The notes beneath the pieces are model-generated. The model saw only the letters and a program-made list of their open reading frames with translations, ran no database searches and was not told where the DNA came from. From NCBI GenBank assembly GCA_964620325.1, contig CAZUIM010000018.1, positions 1 to 41,512 on the forward strand: a stretch of 41,512 bases of DNA, given 5' to 3'. Below are positions 15,860 through 23,568 of this stretch, piece after piece. Source of the DNA: CAZMYM01 sp964620325 (GTDB lineage: Bacteria; Bipolaricaulota; Bipolaricaulia; UBA7950; UBA9294). Every line of letters starts with the position of its first letter. Position 1 is the first letter of the stretch. Made by a program: the position numbers and the translations under genes.

Positions 15860-16867
15860 CTAGAACTGCTTGAGAAACCGAAGGTCGTTGTTGAGGAAGG
15901 TTCGGATGTCCGGGATTGCGTACTTGAGCATCGCCATTCGCTCGATTCCGAGCCCGAACGCAAATCCGGACACCTCTTCGGGATCGTAGCCGACGGCGGT
16001 CAGGACCGCCGGATCGACCATCCCCGCTCCCATGATCTCCAACCAGTCCTCGGCCCCCGACGCGCGGATGTGCACCTGGACGGACGGCTCGGTGAACGGA
16101 AAGAAGTCTCCCGAGAACCGCATCTCGTATCCCTCGCCGAAGAACTCGCGCGTGAACAGCTCGAGAATGTGCTTCAAGTTGGCGAGGGTGAGGCCCTCCT
16201 CGATCCATAGGAGCTCGACCTGATGAAAGACCGGAGAGTGCGTCGCGTCCTGGGCGTCGCGCCTGTAGCAGCGGCCCGGACAGATCACCCGCACGGGAGG
16301 AGGCGTCCTCTCCATCACACGGATCTGGACGGGCGATGTGTGTGGGCGAAGGAGCGTGTCGTCCCCGACGTAGAACGTGTCCCAATCGGCGCGAGCCGGG
16401 TGTTCTTCGGCGATGTTCAACGCCTCGAAGTTGTAGTACTCGGTCTCGATCTCCGGGCCGGTCGCCACGTCAAACCCCATCCGCATGAAGATCGACTCGA
16501 TCTCGTGCTGGACGCCGGTCAGCGGATGGACACGCCCGAGAGGCTGGTGGACGCCCGGAAGCGTCATGTCGACGGACTCGGTCTCGAGCCGGCGCGCAAG
16601 CGTCGCCTTCTCGAGTTCGGCCTCCCGCTCCTCGACGGCGGAGGCGGCCCGCTGCTTCAGATCGTTCAACATCCCTCCGGCCTCACGCCGGGACGCATCG
16701 TCGAGCGCGCCGAGCGCCTTGAACAGCCGGGCAATCCGTCCCTTTCGACCGAGGAACTCGACGCGGAACGCCTCGACGGAGGTCCGGTCGTCGAGTCGCG
16801 GGAGCCGATCCTCGACGTCGCGCTCCAGATCGGCGAAACGCTCCTTGAACTCCGAGAGGGTCGACAT
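15860..16867 (-). CDS. pheS: phenylalanyl-tRNA synthetase alpha subunit
   Basis: Catalytic alpha chain of the alpha2beta2 synthetase. A coiled N-terminal region (about 1-85) is followed by the class II core: HPLTGVQHEIESIFMRMGF, motif 2 in CPGRCYRRDAQDATHSPVFHQ, FPFTEPSVQVH and motif 3 in GFAFGLGIERMAML. Length is 335 residues. The usual partner pheT is not downstream; fabF converges immediately. The ATG begins eight bases after its TATACT box, so the message should be leaderless; there is no ribosome site. Confidence 0.95.
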   Translation of the reverse strand: MSTLSEFKERFADLERDVEDRLPRLDDRTSVEAFRVEFLGRKGRIARLFKALGALDDASRREAGGMLNDLKQRAASAVEEREAELEKATLARRLETESVDMTLPGVHQPLGRVHPLTGVQHEIESIFMRMGFDVATGPEIETEYYNFEALNIAEEHPARADWDTFYVGDDTLLRPHTSPVQIRVMERTPPPVRVICPGRCYRRDAQDATHSPVFHQVELLWIEEGLTLANLKHILELFTREFFGEGYEMRFSGDFFPFTEPSVQVHIRASGAEDWLEIMGAGMVDPAVLTAVGYDPEEVSGFAFGLGIERMAMLKYAIPDIRTFLNNDLRFLKQF

Positions 16868-16875
16868 GGATCGGG

Positions 16876-16925
16876 AGTATAGCGGTCGGTTTTTTCATTG
16901 ACAAGCCGATTCCCGCGCGTATAGT
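16876..16925. promoter_or_regulatory. back-to-back promoters of pheS and pepP sharing a -35 box
   Basis: Plus strand: TTGACA (16898-16903), 16 bp, TATAGT (16920-16925), driving pepP. Minus strand: TTGTCA (16904-16899), 17 bp, TATACT (16881-16876), driving pheS. The palindromic TTGACAA at 16898-16904 provides both -35 boxes. The pepP side has a 70-base leader with AAGGAAGGAG. Confidence 0.75.
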
Positions 16926-16995
16926 CTCCGGCGAAAGTCCGTCGGTCCTCGAGACGCGGGGCGGCTTACGCCCGGCAAGGAAGGAGAAACCGCCG

Positions 16996-18087
16996 ATGTC
17001 GAATTACCCCGACCGTCGCAGCAGACTCCTCGGATCTCTCGAAGAAGAAGGGTTCGTCGCCCACAACCTGGAGAACTCCGATCGCGCGTCGATCCGCTAT
17101 CTCACCGGTTTCACCGGTGAGGGTGCACTCGTCGTCGCCGCGGAGGAGACGGTCCTTCTGACCGATTCCCGATACACGGAGCAGGCGAAGCGAGAGACCG
17201 AGGGCGTTCGGATCGAGGAGACGAGAAACTGGCTGGCGAAAGGCCTCGCGGAGGCTCTCGACTCCCTCGGACTCCGCCGAGTCGCCTTCGCATCGAACCG
17301 GGTCTCGCACCGCTGGGTCGAGATGATCCGCGATGCGTCGGGCGCCGAGCTCGTTTCGCGAGTCGATCCGGTCGCTTTGCTCCGTCGAGAGAAGGACCGA
17401 TCCGAAATCGAGCACCTGAAGACGGCGGCAAAGATCGCCGACGAGGCGCTCACGCGACTCGTCGATGAGATTCGAGTCGGGATGACCGAAGCGGAGATCG
17501 CTCTTCGCCTCGAATGGCTGATCCGTGAGAACCCCCAGACGGAGCACGTCGCGTTCGAGCCGAACGTCTCAACCGGATCGAACACGGCGCTCAACCACTA
17601 CAACCCGTTCCATCGACCTGCTCCTCTCCGTCCGGGCGACCTACTCCTGCTCGATTTCGGCGCCTGCGTCCACGGTTACCGTTCGGATATCACGCGGACC
17701 TTTTCGGTCGGAACGCCGAGTGACGAGGCGAGGTCGATCTACGAGCTGGTTCTGCGTGCGAATCGGGCCGGCATCGAGGCGGCGAAGGCCGGCGAGACGG
17801 GCGTCGCCGTCGATGCGGTCGCGCGGAAGCTGATCTCCGCAAACGGGCACGAGTCCCATTTCGGGCACGGACTCGGACACGGGATCGGACTCGAGATTCA
17901 CGAATGTCCCCGGCTCTCTCCGCAGAGCGAAGACTCCCTGGAGGTCGGAATGGCTGCCACGATCGAGCCGGGCGTCTACATCCCCGACCTCGGAGGGGTG
18001 CGCATCGAGGACGACGTCATCATTCACGACGGATCCTGCGAAGTGATCACCGCCTTCCCGAAAGACCGGCTCATCGAGGTGGGGTAG
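16996..18087 (+). CDS. pepP: Xaa-Pro aminopeptidase (M24 family)
   Basis: Metallopeptidase removing an N-terminal residue next to proline. An N-terminal creatinase-like domain (about 1-130) precedes the pita-bread domain. The five metal ligands are visible: LLDFGACVHG and YRSDITRTF (Asp, Asp), FGHGLGHGIG (His), TIEPGVYIP (Glu) and GGVRIEDDV (Glu). The NTALNHYNP loop supplies another conserved active-site histidine. Length is 363 residues, typical of the short cytoplasmic form. AAGGAAGGAG lies upstream of the ATG. The lipoprotein gene starts one base after the stop. Confidence 0.92.
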   Translation: MSNYPDRRSRLLGSLEEEGFVAHNLENSDRASIRYLTGFTGEGALVVAAEETVLLTDSRYTEQAKRETEGVRIEETRNWLAKGLAEALDSLGLRRVAFASNRVSHRWVEMIRDASGAELVSRVDPVALLRREKDRSEIEHLKTAAKIADEALTRLVDEIRVGMTEAEIALRLEWLIRENPQTEHVAFEPNVSTGSNTALNHYNPFHRPAPLRPGDLLLLDFGACVHGYRSDITRTFSVGTPSDEARSIYELVLRANRAGIEAAKAGETGVAVDAVARKLISANGHESHFGHGLGHGIGLEIHECPRLSPQSEDSLEVGMAATIEPGVYIPDLGGVRIEDDVIIHDGSCEVITAFPKDRLIEVG

Positions 18088-18088
18088 A

Positions 18089-19036
18089 ATGCACCGACGA
18101 ACTCCGCGCATCGCCCTCGCGATCGCCGTCCTCGTCGCGATCGCGGGCTGTGCTCTGCTGACGCCGTCGCCGGTCGCTCGATTCGACGTGGCGGCTCCCG
18201 TTCTCTACGCGGGCGAGTCGACCCTCCTCGACGCCGGTCCGTCGGTCGGCAGCGCCTCGATCGTCGAGTACTCCTGGAGCCTCGGCAACGGCGAGACGGC
18301 ATCGGGGCGACGGGTGACGGTCGCCTACAACCTTCCCGGCCGATACACGATCGAGCTCGTCGTCACCGACGCGGAGGGACGAACGAGCAAGGCGACCGAA
18401 GAGATCATCGTCTACGTCCGCGCCGGCACGCGCCTGTTCAGCGAGGACTTCTCGGCCGGGCCGACAGCGCTCGGGCGGTGGCCGCTCGATCCGACGTGGG
18501 CCAACGCGAACGAGAGCACGATCGAACACATCTCCGGCGGTCCCGGCTACTGCCTGCTCGTGAACAGCGGAAACGACAATTGGCATCGACGATACGCCCC
18601 CGTCAAGTTCCCCCCGCTTCGCGTCGGCCAGCGGTTGGTCTTCACCTGTCGCGCGATGACGCTCCAGAGTCAGCGGGGCCACACGTTCGTCATCGCTCCC
18701 GGCCGCCGCGACATCTCAGATGTGGCCGGATCGCTTCCGTACTTCGAGTTCACCAGCGACGGCGGCGGCGCCTACGTCGTGGAGCCAACATCGTACGGGC
18801 CGGGCGTCGGACATCCGATCGCGTTCAAGCCGAGCATCTACCGCTGGCACACGTACACGATCGTGTACACCCACGATTCGTACGAGCTTTCGATCGACGG
18901 CACCCTCCTTCAGACCGGCCCGGTCTCAATCGACCTGACGACCGGAGGCGACTGGTTCATCCTCCTCGGCGAAGAGAGCTCGACGGAGGCCTGCGTCGCC
19001 TACTTCGACGACATCGAGATCAGCGTCGCGGAGTGA
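18089..19036 (+). CDS. PKD-domain lipoprotein
   Basis: A 315-residue secreted protein of unknown function. The N-terminus (RIALAIAVLVAIAGC) is a lipoprotein signal with lipobox IAGC, so it should be lipid-anchored on the outer face of a membrane. Residues about 30-110 form a PKD/Ig-like domain (DAGPSVGSASIVEYSWSLG, then GRYTIELVVTDAEG). From about 120 to the end is a beta-rich region starting LFSEDFSAGP and ending AYFDDIEISV, which resembles concanavalin/LamG-like carbohydrate- or surface-binding folds; that assignment is inference. It sits tightly between pepP and the Mrp module. Confidence 0.75.
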   Translation: MHRRTPRIALAIAVLVAIAGCALLTPSPVARFDVAAPVLYAGESTLLDAGPSVGSASIVEYSWSLGNGETASGRRVTVAYNLPGRYTIELVVTDAEGRTSKATEEIIVYVRAGTRLFSEDFSAGPTALGRWPLDPTWANANESTIEHISGGPGYCLLVNSGNDNWHRRYAPVKFPPLRVGQRLVFTCRAMTLQSQRGHTFVIAPGRRDISDVAGSLPYFEFTSDGGGAYVVEPTSYGPGVGHPIAFKPSIYRWHTYTIVYTHDSYELSIDGTLLQTGPVSIDLTTGGDWFILLGEESSTEACVAYFDDIEISVAE

Positions 19037-19052
19037 GGTATTCTCTATCTAG

Positions 19053-19070
19053 TCCCGCGGCGACGCGGGA
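19053..19070 (+). repeat. hairpin with GNRA-type loop ahead of mrpE
   Basis: TCCCGCG (19053-19059) and CGCGGGA (19064-19070) pair perfectly around GCGA, a GNRA tetraloop. It lies between the lipoprotein stop and the mrpE ribosome site (GAGGGG). It may separate the expression levels of the two parts; no T-run follows. Confidence 0.5.
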
Positions 19071-19089
19071 CGGGATCGAGGAGGGGCGA

Positions 19090-19581
19090 ATGATCTACGC
19101 TGTCGTCGGCTTGACTCTGCTCTGGGTCGCGCTCGCCAAGAGTCTCGACGTCCAGTCCGCCCTCGTCGGCGTCGGCGTCTCGATCGTCGTCGTCGTCCTG
19201 CAGCGTCGTATCTTCCCGCACACCGGTCCGGTCGTCGGCGCGTTGCTCCGAAGACCACACCGACTTCTCGCGTACGGCGCCGTCCTCTTCTGGCGCCTCG
19301 TCGCCTCGACCGTCTACACCTCGTGGCTGATTCTCTCGGGACGCGGGGAGGGCCGCCTGATGGCCCTCCCGCTTCGCGTCACCGATCCGCTCGGTCGATT
19401 CGTCCTTCTCAACTCGATCACCCTGACCCCCTCGACGATCTCGCTGTTGGCCGAGGGCGACATCGTCTACATCCACCGTCTGCAGGATCGAAACGAAGGC
19501 GACGACTGGCGCTCCGCCAAGGAGGCGATCGAGGACCGCGTCCTCGCGATCTTCCCGAGGGGGGCGCATGCGGATCATTGA
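19090..19581 (+). CDS. mrpE: Mrp/Mbh-type antiporter subunit E (MrpE/MbhA)
   Basis: A 163-residue membrane protein of the MrpE family. Two hydrophobic segments at the N-terminus (VVGLTLLWVALA, and LVGVGVSIVVVVL) are followed by the family hallmark LNSITLTPSTISL and a soluble C-terminal domain with VYIHRLQ. It is the first gene of a seven-gene module in the order of mbhA-H of Pyrococcus. The subunit is structural; cation specificity cannot be read from it. A GAGGGG site precedes the ATG. Confidence 0.9.
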   Translation: MIYAVVGLTLLWVALAKSLDVQSALVGVGVSIVVVVLQRRIFPHTGPVVGALLRRPHRLLAYGAVLFWRLVASTVYTSWLILSGRGEGRLMALPLRVTDPLGRFVLLNSITLTPSTISLLAEGDIVYIHRLQDRNEGDDWRSAKEAIEDRVLAIFPRGAHADH

Positions 19582-19822
19582 GGCGCTCCTCCTCCTCTCT
19601 CTCGCCGCCGTCCTCACGCGGATGGTTCGCGGTCCGACGCCTTGGGATCGGCTTCTCGCCTACAACTCGGCCTCCAACCGCGTCGTCGTCGTTCTCGCCA
19701 TCACGGCGGTCGTCGCCGATCGATCGCCTCTCCTGGATATCACCGTCGTCTACGTCGCGCTCAGCTTTCTCGGCGTCGTGATCCTGGCAAGGTTCATGGA
19801 ACGTGGAGGAGGAAATCGATGA
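19568..19822 (+). CDS. mrpF: Mrp/Mbh-type antiporter subunit F (MrpF/MbhB)
   Basis: An 84-residue protein with three predicted membrane helices, typical of MrpF. The family block GPTPWDRLLAYNSASNR near residues 23-39 and the acidic residue in ADRSPLLDITVVYVALSFLG are conserved. It overlaps mrpE by 14 bases and mrpG by four. Confidence 0.9.
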   Translation: MRIIEALLLLSLAAVLTRMVRGPTPWDRLLAYNSASNRVVVVLAITAVVADRSPLLDITVVYVALSFLGVVILARFMERGGGNR

Positions 19823-20112
19823 TCCCTCTCATCCTCGGCGGAATCGGCGCCGCCTTCGTCCTGATCGGGACACTGGGGATCCTCCGCTTCGGTGACATCT
19901 ACTCACGACTGCAAGCATCCGGCGTCTCCGACAACGTTGGAGCGGCGCTGATCCTGATTGCACTGATCGTTCGTGGCGGATGGAATTCGCACGACGGAAC
20001 GCTTCTGCTGCTCCTCTTCCTGCTCCTCCTGACGAACCCGATCGCGACACACAGCATCGCCAAGAGCGCCTTCACCTGTGGCCACGAGGGAAAGGGGGAC
20101 GAAACCTTGTGA
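19819..20112 (+). CDS. mrpG: Mrp/Mbh-type antiporter subunit G (MrpG/MbhC)
   Basis: A 97-residue membrane protein with three helices: the first is LILGGIGAAFVLIGTLGI, followed by LRFGDIYSRLQASGVSDNVG, the MrpG signature, and the end TNPIATHSIAKSAF. It starts at an ATGA overlap with mrpF, with GGAGGA upstream. As in other Mrp operons it follows mrpF. Confidence 0.9.
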   Translation: MIPLILGGIGAAFVLIGTLGILRFGDIYSRLQASGVSDNVGAALILIALIVRGGWNSHDGTLLLLLFLLLLTNPIATHSIAKSAFTCGHEGKGDETL

Positions 20113-20897
20113 CCGCACGCCTGGTCCTCCTCGCCCTTCTCCCCATCACCGCCGGCTTCGCCCTCCTACAACGACGGCGCCTCTACGCGATCATCGGGAT
20201 GGGCGTGTTCAGCCTCCTCCTCGCCTCCGTCTTCTTCCTCTCCCACGCGCCCGACGTCGCGATCACGGAGGCGGCGATCGGCGCCGCGCTGGTGACCTTC
20301 ATCTACGTCCTCGCCATCCGGAAGACCGGAAGATTGACCGTCGCCGCGAACGAGGTGCCCGGCCTGCTGGAACGCGTCGGCGAGGAGATCGTCGGCCTCG
20401 AATGGGAGATCCTCGATCGCGTTGCGACGACGCTCGGACTCGATCTGGTCGTTCGATTCGTCCCCCGTGAGGAGGTCGAACTCGCCGTCTTCCGCGGGGA
20501 GGCCGACGTCGCCGCCGGCGGAATCGCCTCCAGCGAGGCGGGCGCCGGACTCCTCCAGACACCGGAGCACCTGCCGACGGCGCGATTCCGCGTCCGCGGG
20601 CCAGCGACCGGACCTGTCCCCGCCGACGTCGCCCCGTTTCGCGGCGACCTCTCCGACGTCATCGGCGCCGTTCGCCGCGGCGATCCGGTCGGCGTCGAAC
20701 TCGATCTGGCCCGCCTTCTCGCCCTCTCTCGCTACAACCTGAACGCCTACGAAGTCGACAAGGACGACGAAGGGCTCTTCTACACCTTCCTTGTCTCGCC
20801 GTCTCGGGCGATCCTCCATCGGCGGCTGACGGACGTTCTCGCCGCACTGCGCTCCTCCGGCGAGCTCGAGACGATGATCCGGAGGTATTTCCCGTGA
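20109..20897 (+). CDS. MbhD-like (DUF4040) membrane subunit fused to a solute-binding-protein-like domain
   Basis: A 262-residue protein. Residues 1-70 form three membrane helices of the MbhD/MrpA-C type, with HAPDVAITEAAIGAALVTF as the clear signature. The rest (about 88-262) is not part of standard MbhD: LEWEILDRVATTLGL, then EEVELAVFRGEADVAAGGIA and a final LAALRSSGELETMIRRYF look like a family 3 periplasmic solute-binding domain, as also seen at the N-terminus of MltF. With three helices and a cytoplasmic N-terminus the added domain would face outside, where it could sense or bind a small molecule. The start is GTG in a GTGA overlap with mrpG. The fusion partner assignment is inference from motif pattern. 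Confidence 0.75.
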   Translation: MTARLVLLALLPITAGFALLQRRRLYAIIGMGVFSLLLASVFFLSHAPDVAITEAAIGAALVTFIYVLAIRKTGRLTVAANEVPGLLERVGEEIVGLEWEILDRVATTLGLDLVVRFVPREEVELAVFRGEADVAAGGIASSEAGAGLLQTPEHLPTARFRVRGPATGPVPADVAPFRGDLSDVIGAVRRGDPVGVELDLARLLALSRYNLNAYEVDKDDEGLFYTFLVSPSRAILHRRLTDVLAALRSSGELETMIRRYFP

Positions 20898-21619
20898 GGC
20901 GCGTCTCTCTCCCCCTCGTTCTGACCGGGACCGGACTGACGATCGCCTTCTGCATCGTCGTCCTCCTCGGGTTCGGGTTCCGCGGACCCACCGCCGGCAC
21001 TGCCGATCCGGCCCTCTCCGTCGCCACGTGGGTCGACGTCGCCGAGGACGCCGGTGCTCGGAACGTGGTCTCGGCGATCTACCTGAACGTCCGAGTGTTC
21101 GACACGATTCTCGAAGTCCTCGTCTTCTCCGTCGCCGTCCTCGGCGTTCACTTCTACCTCACCCCGCGGGGCCGACCGGAATCGGTCGAGTCGATCCCGG
21201 AATCGAGCGTCGTTCGCGTCGCCGCAGACGTTCTCCTCCCGCTGATCTTGCTGATCGGGATCTACGTCACCGTTTACGGCCACCTGTCACCGGGCGGCGG
21301 GTTCAGCGGGGGAGTGATCGCGGGGACCGGCCTCCTTCTCGCTGCGATCGCCCTCGGAACCGAGACGGTCACCGCGCGGCTCGGACGTCGCCGCTTGGAG
21401 CGCCTCGAGTGGGCGACGCTCGTCGGGATCCTGGTCGTCGGACTTGTTCCGGTCCTAGTCGGCCGCACGCCGCTCGTCGACCTGCTCCCCGCAGGAAACC
21501 CGGGCCGAATCGGAAGCGCCGGAAGCATTCTCCTCTACAACGGGCTGATCGGGTTGAAGGTCTTCGTCGGCAGCTGGGTGATCGTCCGCCACTTCGTCGA
21601 CCATCGGGGAGAGATCTGA
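20894..21619 (+). CDS. MbhE-MrpB fused antiporter subunit
   Basis: A 241-residue membrane protein. The first 90 residues match MbhE/MrpA C-terminal sequence (NVVSAIYLNVRVFDTILEVL, then VAVLGVHFYL). From about residue 115 the sequence is MrpB/MbhF: LPLILLIGIYVTVYGHLSPG and GGFSGGVIAGTGLLL are its hallmarks. In Pyrococcus mbh these are the separate genes mbhE and mbhF. GTG start overlapping the previous stop as GTGA. Confidence 0.85.
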   Translation: MRRVSLPLVLTGTGLTIAFCIVVLLGFGFRGPTAGTADPALSVATWVDVAEDAGARNVVSAIYLNVRVFDTILEVLVFSVAVLGVHFYLTPRGRPESVESIPESSVVRVAADVLLPLILLIGIYVTVYGHLSPGGGFSGGVIAGTGLLLAAIALGTETVTARLGRRRLERLEWATLVGILVVGLVPVLVGRTPLVDLLPAGNPGRIGSAGSILLYNGLIGLKVFVGSWVIVRHFVDHRGEI

Positions 21620-21987
21620 TGGCCTGGCTGAACGGCATGACCGTATCGATCCTCCTGTTCGGCATCGGACTCCTCGGCCTGATCCTTCGACGCGATCTCG
21701 TCGTCAAGCTCCTGGCGCTCGGATTGGTGAACTCGTCGACGATCCTCTGCCTCGTCTCCCTCGGAGCGCGTCCCGACGGGGCACCCCCCATTCTCGGTGA
21801 AGGGCCCGCGGCGGCGATCGTCGATCCCCTGCCACAGGCGGTCGTCCTGTCGGCGATCGTGATCAACTTCGCGATCCTCGCGCTCGCCCTCGTCTTCGTC
21901 ATGCTCCTCGTGGAGCGATATCACACGACCGACTCTCACCGGATCGAGCGCGAGACTGCGGAGGATGAGGAGGCGCCGTGGAGCTGA
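21619..21987 (+). CDS. mrpC: Mrp/Mbh-type antiporter subunit C (MrpC/MbhG, NuoK-like)
   Basis: A 122-residue protein with three membrane helices, homologous to NuoK. Family features are LLGLILRRDLVVKLLALGLVN and the proline-containing DPLPQAVVLSAIVINFAILA block. Its ATG shares one base with the preceding stop (TGATG). The hydrophilic tail after residue 100 is rich in Glu. Confidence 0.9.
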   Translation: MAWLNGMTVSILLFGIGLLGLILRRDLVVKLLALGLVNSSTILCLVSLGARPDGAPPILGEGPAAAIVDPLPQAVVLSAIVINFAILALALVFVMLLVERYHTTDSHRIERETAEDEEAPWS

Positions 21988-23516
21988 TCCTCCTTCCGTT
22001 GCTCCGATTCGCCTTCGGCGGCCTATCGGTCGCCTTCGGGCGTGCGCGTCGAGCCCTCGCCGTCGCCGCCCTCCTCGTCGACGGAGTTCTCCTGTTGCGC
22101 CTCGCCCTGGCGCTCGCCGGCGGCTCGCCGCGTGAGCTCGTCCTTGGCGGATGGGCCCGCGGTCTCGGCATCGGCTTCGTCGGGGACCGGATCGCCCTGA
22201 CGTTCGCCGCCCTCGTCTGGGGGCTCGGTGTTGCGGTCGTTCTCTACACGTGGAGGCAGACCCTCCGGCCGTACTTCTTCATGCTCCTGCATCTTCTGAT
22301 CGGCGCCTCCCTGGCGATGGTCTTCACGAAGGACCTGTTCAACGCCTACGTGATCCTCGAGCTTCTCACGCTCGCCAGCTTCCTCCTCGTCGGCTACGGG
22401 CGCCGCCCGGGACAGATTTGGGCGAGCCTCCGGTACCTCGTCCTCTGCTCCCTCGGGATGAGTCTCTTCCTCCTCGGGGTCGCGGTCGTCTACTATCACA
22501 CCGGAACTCTCGACATCGCCGAGTTGGCCGCTTGCGTCGCCGCCGCGCCCACCGCTCCTTGGGTCCGACTCGGCGGGGCCCTCCTCGTCGGCGGCGTCAC
22601 TGTCAAGGCCGGGATCTTCCTCTTCTCCCTCTGGCTGCCGGCCGCTCACGCGAGGGCGATTCCGGCCGTCTCCGCCCTCCTCTCCGGCGTGGTCATCAAG
22701 ATGGGCGTCGTCGAGCTGTTCAGGCTCTCCGAGGTCTTCCCGCTCGAGCTGACGTTCACGGTCCTCGGATTCACAACCGGCGTGTTGGGTGTTCTCTACG
22801 CCATCCTCACCTACGATCTCAAGCGACTCCTCGCGTTCTCCACCCTCTCCCAGATCGGGTATCTCTTGATCGGATTCGGCGCCGGATCGCAGGCCGCTCG
22901 GATCGGCGCCCTGGACTACGCCGTCGCACACGGCCTGTTCAAGGCGCTCCTCTTCCTCGCCGCCGGGAACGCCGTCCGATTCGTCGGCACGGCGGACGTT
23001 CGCGGACTGATCGCCGGCCGCTGTTCGATCCCCACAGCAACGCGCGTCGCACTCCTCGTGGGGATCCTGGGGATCGTCGGGCTCCCCCCGTTCGCCGGGT
23101 TCGCGGCGAAGGCGGTCCTCGAATCGGGCATCCGGCCCGCGTTCTTCCACGCCGTCGTCGTCCTGATCTCCGCCGGAACGGCCGCCGCGTTCGCAAAGAC
23201 CCTTCCGCTCCTCCCCGGCCGCTGCGCGACCCGTTCCGAATGGTCGACGGCCGCCTCCTACGTCTGGCTCGGCATCGCGATCGTCCTCTTCCTCCCCCTT
23301 TCGATCGCCATCGTCCCGCAGTCCTTCCTGTCGGCGATGTGGCGATGGCCCGCCTACCTCGAAGCGTTCGCCGCGATCCTGCTCGGCCTCGCCATTCATC
23401 GGCTCTTGCGGGGGCGGCGCTTCCGCCTCCCGGAGAGCATCTTCCGAATCGAGGAGGGGACGGTCGTCATCCTCGCAGGCTTCTTCGTCGTCTACCTGCT
23501 TCTCCGATTCGGATGA
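21978..23516 (+). CDS. mrpD: Mrp/Mbh-type antiporter subunit D (MrpD/MbhH, ND5/NuoN-like)
   Basis: A 512-residue proton-translocating membrane protein with about 14 helices. Visible functional positions: the helix 5 glutamate in FNAYVILELLTLASF, the broken-helix lysine in VTVKAGIFLFSLWLPAAHA and the lysine in TYDLKRLLAFSTLSQIGY. In this module it is the only ND5-type channel subunit; the MrpA N-terminal channel half is absent. The GTG start overlaps mrpC by ten bases. It closes the module. Confidence 0.92.
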   Translation: MELILLPLLRFAFGGLSVAFGRARRALAVAALLVDGVLLLRLALALAGGSPRELVLGGWARGLGIGFVGDRIALTFAALVWGLGVAVVLYTWRQTLRPYFFMLLHLLIGASLAMVFTKDLFNAYVILELLTLASFLLVGYGRRPGQIWASLRYLVLCSLGMSLFLLGVAVVYYHTGTLDIAELAACVAAAPTAPWVRLGGALLVGGVTVKAGIFLFSLWLPAAHARAIPAVSALLSGVVIKMGVVELFRLSEVFPLELTFTVLGFTTGVLGVLYAILTYDLKRLLAFSTLSQIGYLLIGFGAGSQAARIGALDYAVAHGLFKALLFLAAGNAVRFVGTADVRGLIAGRCSIPTATRVALLVGILGIVGLPPFAGFAAKAVLESGIRPAFFHAVVVLISAGTAAAFAKTLPLLPGRCATRSEWSTAASYVWLGIAIVLFLPLSIAIVPQSFLSAMWRWPAYLEAFAAILLGLAIHRLLRGRRFRLPESIFRIEEGTVVILAGFFVVYLLLRFG

Positions 23517-23568
23517 CCTGCTCGAGCTCACGGATGCACGCCGTCGTGGATTTGAGTACCGTTCGCCC

